NCBI GenBank assembly: GCA_031394025.1
Contig: JANMWO010000269.1
Location: forward strand, 1-18,550
Direction: 5' to 3'
Origin: JANXSF01 sp031394025
GTDB lineage: Bacteria; Acidobacteriota; Terriglobia; Bryobacterales; Bryobacteraceae
Length of the DNA: 18,550 nt
In this document: piece after piece, positions 15,418 to 18,550 of the stretch
How the letters are laid out: each line of letters starts with the position of its first letter
How positions within the stretch are numbered: the first letter of the stretch is position 1
Program-made: the position numbers and the translations under genes
Notes under the pieces: model-generated
The model's database searches: none
What the model was told of the DNA's origin: nothing
Seen by the model: the letters and a program-made list of their open reading frames with translations, nothing else

Positions 15418-16652
15418 TCCGTAATATCAATATACTCTTTAAGTCGCTTGCGCAGGGATTCGGGTGCTTCCGCCTCAATCACAATCTCTTCGTCGTGATA
15501 TGTTTTGGACAGGACTCTTGCACCGGAATGAATCAATCCCAGCGTCGCTCCATCCGTAGAAGAAATGCGGAAACGACAGTTGGCTAGCGGATCCAGCGTC
15601 AATGCCACATCCATTGCGCTACGCAGCGCCCCAATGCCCAACCCGCTGGCTGCGGAGATGCCTACTGACCCCGCTGGCGTTACTGAATCCAGGCAAAGGT
15701 CAACTTTGTTTGCAACCAGCAGACGGGGAGTGTCACGGGCACCAATTTCCTCAAGAACCATCTCCACATGGCGGGCGTGTTCCTGCCAGTGCGGGCTTGA
15801 AAAATCCACCACATGGATCAGCAATGAGGCTTCACATACTTCTTCCAGAGTTGCTCTGAATGCCTTCACTACCGTGGTGGGAAGTTGGCGGATGAATCCC
15901 ACGGTGTCACTCAATAAAACGCGACGACGCGACGGTAGTTCCAGCGCACGAACCGTTGGGTCCAAGGTGGCGAACATGCGGGCATCGGCATCCACTTGTG
16001 CATTGGTCAGCTTGTTGAACAGTGTGGATTTACCGGCATTGGTGTAACCCACCAATGCAATGGTCGCTAAAGGAACGGATTGGCGCTGTTTTCTTTGAAT
16101 GGAACGGGACCCCCGAACGGCGTCAATTTCCCTTCCAATTTTGCTGATGCGGATGTGAATCCGCCGACGGTCCGTCTCCAACTTTGTTTCGCCCGGACCT
16201 TTGGTACCAATACCACCGGCCTGTCCGGACATACTAATCCCTTGACCGGTCAAGCGTGGCAGCATGTAAGTCAACTGGGCCAGTTCCACTTGCAACTGTC
16301 CTTCACGAGTGCGCGCCCGTCTGGCGAAGATGTCCAAAATCAGTTGGGTGCGATCAATCACCCGGGCATCCAGCATCTTGTCCAGGTTGCGCTGTTGCGA
16401 TGGACTCAGTTCCTGATCGAAAATTACGAGATTTGCGTTTTGCGCCTGGACGGCAGCCAGTAGTTCTTCAGCTTTTCCTGATCCAAGGAAGGTAGCCGAA
16501 TCGGCTGCGCTTCTGCTTTGCAGAATTTTATCCAGTACAACGGCACCAGCACTGGTTGCTAAAGTTTGCAGCTCTTCTAAGGAATCTTCAGCAGAAAATG
16601 AGGATGTGAAGTCGCTGGAAGTGACGCGGGATTTCTTGCGCTTCAATTCCAA
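15414..16652 (-). CDS. hflX: Ribosome-associated GTPase HflX
   Basis: From TTG 16652 the product is 412 residues. It has the HflX signature GGIGTKGPGETKLETDRR (146-163) and a complete G domain: G1 GYTNAGKST (202-210), G3 DTVG (249-252), G4 NKVD (315-318), G5 SAASG (333-337). HflX binds the 50S subunit, splits or rescues stalled ribosomes and often helps in heat or antibiotic stress. The start is uncertain. Codons between the hfq stop (16689-16691) and this TTG would encode TTAEERAILVGLEL, which matches the first conserved strand of HflX, yet contain no ATG or GTG before it. An AGAAGGG (16692-16698) lies just before the hfq TAA, so initiation at ACG 16686-16688 or ACG 16680-16682 is possible. 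The TTG start would cut through the strand and has no Shine-Dalgarno sequence. Confidence 0.93.
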   Translation of the reverse strand: MELKRKKSRVTSSDFTSSFSAEDSLEELQTLATSAGAVVLDKILQSRSAADSATFLGSGKAEELLAAVQAQNANLVIFDQELSPSQQRNLDKMLDARVIDRTQLILDIFARRARTREGQLQVELAQLTYMLPRLTGQGISMSGQAGGIGTKGPGETKLETDRRRIHIRISKIGREIDAVRGSRSIQRKQRQSVPLATIALVGYTNAGKSTLFNKLTNAQVDADARMFATLDPTVRALELPSRRRVLLSDTVGFIRQLPTTVVKAFRATLEEVCEASLLIHVVDFSSPHWQEHARHVEMVLEEIGARDTPRLLVANKVDLCLDSVTPAGSVGISAASGLGIGALRSAMDVALTLDPLANCRFRISSTDGATLGLIHSGARVLSKTYHDEEIVIEAEAPESLRKRLKEYIDITE

Positions 16653-16688
16653 ACCAACAAGGATGGCCCGTTCTTCTGCCGTAGTCGT

Positions 16689-17000
16689 TTACCCTTCTTG
16701 CGGTTCTGCCGAACCAACTGCAGCGGCGACCGTTAAGGGCGCACCTGGAGTAGTGGCATGGGCAGTTGGGTGATGGGGACCACCAGCGTGAACCGGTTTG
16801 GCAACCACAACTGTAGAAATTGCGTGCTTAAAGATCAACTGTTCCTGATTATTCGATTCTAATATCACGGAGTACTTGTCGAAGCTCTTAATGCGCCCAG
16901 AAAGCTTCACTCCACTCATCAGGTAGATAGTAAGAAACGTTTTGTCTTTGCGAGCGTTATTTAAAAACGCTTCTTGAATGTTTTGTGCTAATTTGTCCAT
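16689..17000 (-). CDS. hfq: RNA chaperone Hfq
   Basis: The ATG at 16998-17000 is chosen over an in-frame upstream GTG (17025-17027) because GGGAGGA lies seven bases before it and the protein then starts as Hfq does. The 103-residue product has Sm1 (FLTIYLMSGVKLSGRIKSFD, 22-41) and Sm2 (IFKHAIST, 56-63) with the conserved Lys58-His59 that grips uridines on the proximal face; the usual tyrosine before them is Phe57. A Gln-rich N-terminal helix (AQNIQEAFLN) is present. The tail (about 67-103) is rich in His, Pro, Ala and Thr and probably disordered. Hfq hexamers pair small RNAs with mRNAs. The gene shares its frame with hflX downstream, separated by a single TAA. Confidence 0.94.
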   Translation of the reverse strand: MDKLAQNIQEAFLNNARKDKTFLTIYLMSGVKLSGRIKSFDKYSVILESNNQEQLIFKHAISTVVVAKPVHAGGPHHPTAHATTPGAPLTVAAAVGSAEPQEG

Positions 17001-17006
17001 GACAAA

Positions 17007-17013
17007 TCCTCCC
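17007..17013 (-). promoter_or_regulatory. Strong ribosome-binding site of hfq
   Basis: On the minus strand this reads GGGAGGA, seven bases before the ATG at 17000. It is the best Shine-Dalgarno sequence in the window and decides the hfq start. A TACAAT hexamer (minus strand, near 17085-17090) may be a -10 box, but no convincing -35 accompanies it. Confidence 0.75.
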
Positions 17014-17104
17014 TTCCTGCAGGTCACAAAAATTGGGGTAACCTTGCGGAAGTCGAATCACGGATGGTACTTAATCACCCGATTGTAGCATTACTTCAAC
17101 AGCA

Positions 17105-17148
17105 TAGCCATCCGCAAAATGAACAAAGTTCAATTTAAGCGATGGCTA
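17105..17148. repeat. Long imperfect inverted repeat between the permease gene and hfq
   Basis: The arms TAGCCATCCGC (17105-17115) and GCGATGGCTA (17139-17148) pair over ten bases with one bulge. The inner parts (AAATGAAC and GTTCAATTT) continue the pairing to a three-base loop, giving an almost fully paired 44-nt element. It overlaps the last codons of the permease gene. No U-tract follows on either strand, so it is not a standard terminator. It may insulate hfq from upstream transcription or stabilise the permease mRNA 3' end. Confidence 0.6.
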
Positions 17149-18148
17149 GACATCCTAACCCGGCGGCAAATAGCAAACCCCCAAGTCCTAGAAACAGGGG
17201 AGTTTTTCCGGTGGCACTGGAAAACTCCTTCCACACCAACATCCCACACGCGATACTCAATAAGGGTACCGCATGAGTCAGCGCATATGCCCACGTCAAT
17301 GATAGCGCCTGCTTAGGTGCACTATAGGCCACTAGCACTCCAATCATTCCCGCTGAAGCCATTAAACCACCTAAAAATCCTAGAAAATGCTGATTCATGG
17401 TGCCTTTGGTATACAGCAAAAAATTGATCGATTCCCCACTCACCGGTAAATTCATAAAGTACAGGTTTAATGGAAATATGATAAGAAAAGCTCCCAACGC
17501 CATAAATATTCCCACCGTGTATGGTCCCAAGCCAATTTCCGACGCCTTGGACATGTCAACTAAGGGTATAAAAAGGGTCATAAAGAACCCGGAAATACAA
17601 CTGAGCAAAATGCCCTTGGCTGCAGAATCTCTTCGTCTTCTGGCAGCGGGCGTAAGATTCTTTCGCATCTCTTCCAGATGACCGGCATGGGCAAAGGCCA
17701 TGGTGGTGATGGAACCTAAAAGAAACAGCATCCCCACCACAGCGTAGGGAATGTTGGCGGGAACTTTGAATATAAAGTTAAGGAATGCGCCAAAGATCAT
17801 GGTTACTGCAAAAGCTATGGGAAAGGCAACCGACATTCCAGCCACAGAAACCGCTGCCGCCAGCAGCATGTTCGACAAGCTGAAAGCTGCCCCAGCAACC
17901 ATTGCGTAGGCCATATTGCGCTTCCCGGCAATCGCCAGATTGTCTTCGACAGACAAATCACTACCTAGGCTGCCAAAAGTGAGAGCTAAGGCCACAGCCA
18001 ACAGCAACATTCCCAGCCCAAAATCAATGTAGTAAAGTTCAAAGCGCCATTTCCCAGCAGCTTTTTGGGTGTTGGCCCAACCAGCAAGGCAGATCATTGA
18101 AAAAACAAGCAATAAAAGAGTAGACGAACTATTCGCCGGAATGATCAT
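17135..18148 (-). CDS. GRP/ureide-permease-like membrane transporter (DMT superfamily)
   Basis: The 337-residue product has about ten hydrophobic helices. The first loop, GWANTQKAAGKWRFELYYIDF (about 23-43), is characteristic of the glucose/ribose porter (GRP) and plant ureide permease group within the drug/metabolite transporter superfamily. A basic loop TPAARRRRDSAAKG near residue 190 divides the two halves and would face the cytoplasm. The substrate is unknown; sugars or purine breakdown products are the family range. The ATG at 18146-18148 has no clear Shine-Dalgarno sequence. A 13-bp palindrome lies 49-61 bases upstream. The stop lies 134 nt before hfq, with a hairpin between them, so the genes may be separate transcription units. 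Confidence 0.85.
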   Translation of the reverse strand: MIIPANSSSTLLLLVFSMICLAGWANTQKAAGKWRFELYYIDFGLGMLLLAVALALTFGSLGSDLSVEDNLAIAGKRNMAYAMVAGAAFSLSNMLLAAAVSVAGMSVAFPIAFAVTMIFGAFLNFIFKVPANIPYAVVGMLFLLGSITTMAFAHAGHLEEMRKNLTPAARRRRDSAAKGILLSCISGFFMTLFIPLVDMSKASEIGLGPYTVGIFMALGAFLIIFPLNLYFMNLPVSGESINFLLYTKGTMNQHFLGFLGGLMASAGMIGVLVAYSAPKQALSLTWAYALTHAVPLLSIACGMLVWKEFSSATGKTPLFLGLGGLLFAAGLGCLAIA

Positions 18149-18196
18149 GAAGTCATGAGCGTACTATGCGACCAAGCCTTTGGTCAAGGGCTGCCA

Positions 18197-18220
18197 GTCA
18201 CATTGTGACCGTAAGTGACC
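18197..18220. promoter_or_regulatory. Candidate operator: 13-bp perfect palindrome plus a third half-site
   Basis: GTCACATTGTGAC (18197-18209) is a perfect inverted repeat around a single central base. GTGACC recurs exactly ten bases further on (18205-18210 and 18215-18220), placing a third half-site on the same face of the helix. It lies upstream of the permease gene within the 172-bp spacer 18149-18320, which otherwise shows no gene. Binding by a transcription regulator is inferred. Confidence 0.4.
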
Positions 18221-18320
18221 AGAAATATTCGTCGCCATTCGATGCTTGTGAGACAGGGATCATGTCCAGGTTGCCTGAGCGTTGACTATTATGATGTCCT
18301 GTAACCGGCGGAGAACTTTG

Positions 18321-18550
18321 CTAAAAGGCAACGGCGCGATCTCTATCTATCGCAAATTGGAAACTTGCTTCCCGCACTGGTTCCGGCACCACATCGACCT
18401 TGCAGCCAAGCAGCCGGGATAAGCGCTCTTGAAGTTGTTCCAGTTGATAGAAATAGTCGAAACCACCGCTTGAAAAACTCTCGTCCAGCCGAACCGCCAT
18501 ATCAACATCGGCTGGGTCAGCCTCATTTCGCGCGGATGATCCGAACAAGG
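18321..18550 (-). CDS. Minimal nucleotidyltransferase (MNT-like), 3' part only
   Basis: About 76 codons are visible, ending at TAG 18321-18323; the 5' end lies beyond the right edge. The fragment opens with LFGSSARNEADPADVDMAV, the GSxAR...DxD core of DNA polymerase beta-like minimal nucleotidyltransferases. It continues with a helix LEQLQERLSRLLG and then CKVDVVPEPV, whose aspartate is the usual third metal ligand. The first visible codon, TTG, is probably an internal leucine rather than a start. Such proteins commonly pair with HEPN proteins, where the MNT partner can act as an antitoxin that AMPylates the HEPN toxin. No HEPN gene follows it in the 172-bp spacer, so any partner would lie upstream, outside the window. 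Confidence 0.82.
   Translation of the reverse strand, partial: LFGSSARNEADPADVDMAVRLDESFSSGGFDYFYQLEQLQERLSRLLGCKVDVVPEPVREASFQFAIDRDRAVAF

Noticed and set aside
15565..16047. 160-codon open frame on the plus strand
   Set aside because: Antisense to the HflX G domain; no motif.
1..18550. CRISPR array, tRNA, rRNA, insertion sequence or attachment site
   Set aside because: No regularly spaced repeats with spacers, no transposase or integrase motifs, no terminal inverted repeats and no cloverleaf-like sequence were seen when reading both strands by eye; a dedicated tRNA or covariance search was not possible.

Overview
The window looks like chromosomal DNA of an acidobacterium, most likely from the Solibacter/Bryobacter lineage (Bryobacterales). 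The strongest clue is the large exported protein at 1880-4402: seven BACON-type repeats followed by a C-terminal region of about 217 residues that resembles the 'Solibacter' TIGR03437-type domain. A bacillithiol-type BshA, a CusF-SCO fusion and a ureide-permease/GRP-like transporter are compatible with this. Base composition is moderate. There is no sign of phage, IS element, CRISPR array, tRNA or rRNA, so this reads as ordinary chromosome rather than an island.

Left block (1-5633, minus strand): thrC (threonine synthase), the seven-repeat BACON exoprotein, crcB (fluoride channel), a MoxR-type AAA+ ATPase, and a partial protein that overlaps moxR by 17 bp and runs off the left edge. Gaps are 52, 5 and 25 nt, so they may be cotranscribed. 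From 5634 a 98-bp divergent region holds a tandem 20-bp repeat carrying two copies of a -10-like hexamer.

Middle block (5732-13225): a membrane-anchored right-handed beta-helix protein with a C-terminal Fn3-like segment, coupled by an ATGA overlap to a DUF218/YdcF-type membrane protein. These converge on bshA (GTG start, minus strand). bshA is divergent, with a 30-bp spacer, from a tight three-gene operon: PIG-L deacetylase (candidate BshB), a CusF-like/SCO1 copper-chaperone fusion, and an exported histidine-rich TPR protein. Both junctions in this operon are 4-bp ATGA overlaps. The layout puts low-molecular-weight thiol synthesis beside periplasmic copper handling.

Right block (13525-18550, minus strand): a GRP/ureide-permease-like transporter, hfq, hflX, pgsA and an MFS exporter, ending towards a strong hairpin with a U-tract at 13222-13268. 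The hfq-hflX junction is the most unusual point. The genes share a reading frame and are separated by one TAA. The conserved first strand of HflX is encoded immediately after that TAA but has no ATG, GTG or TTG in front of it. At the right edge is the 3' part of a minimal nucleotidyltransferase (MNT-like) gene.
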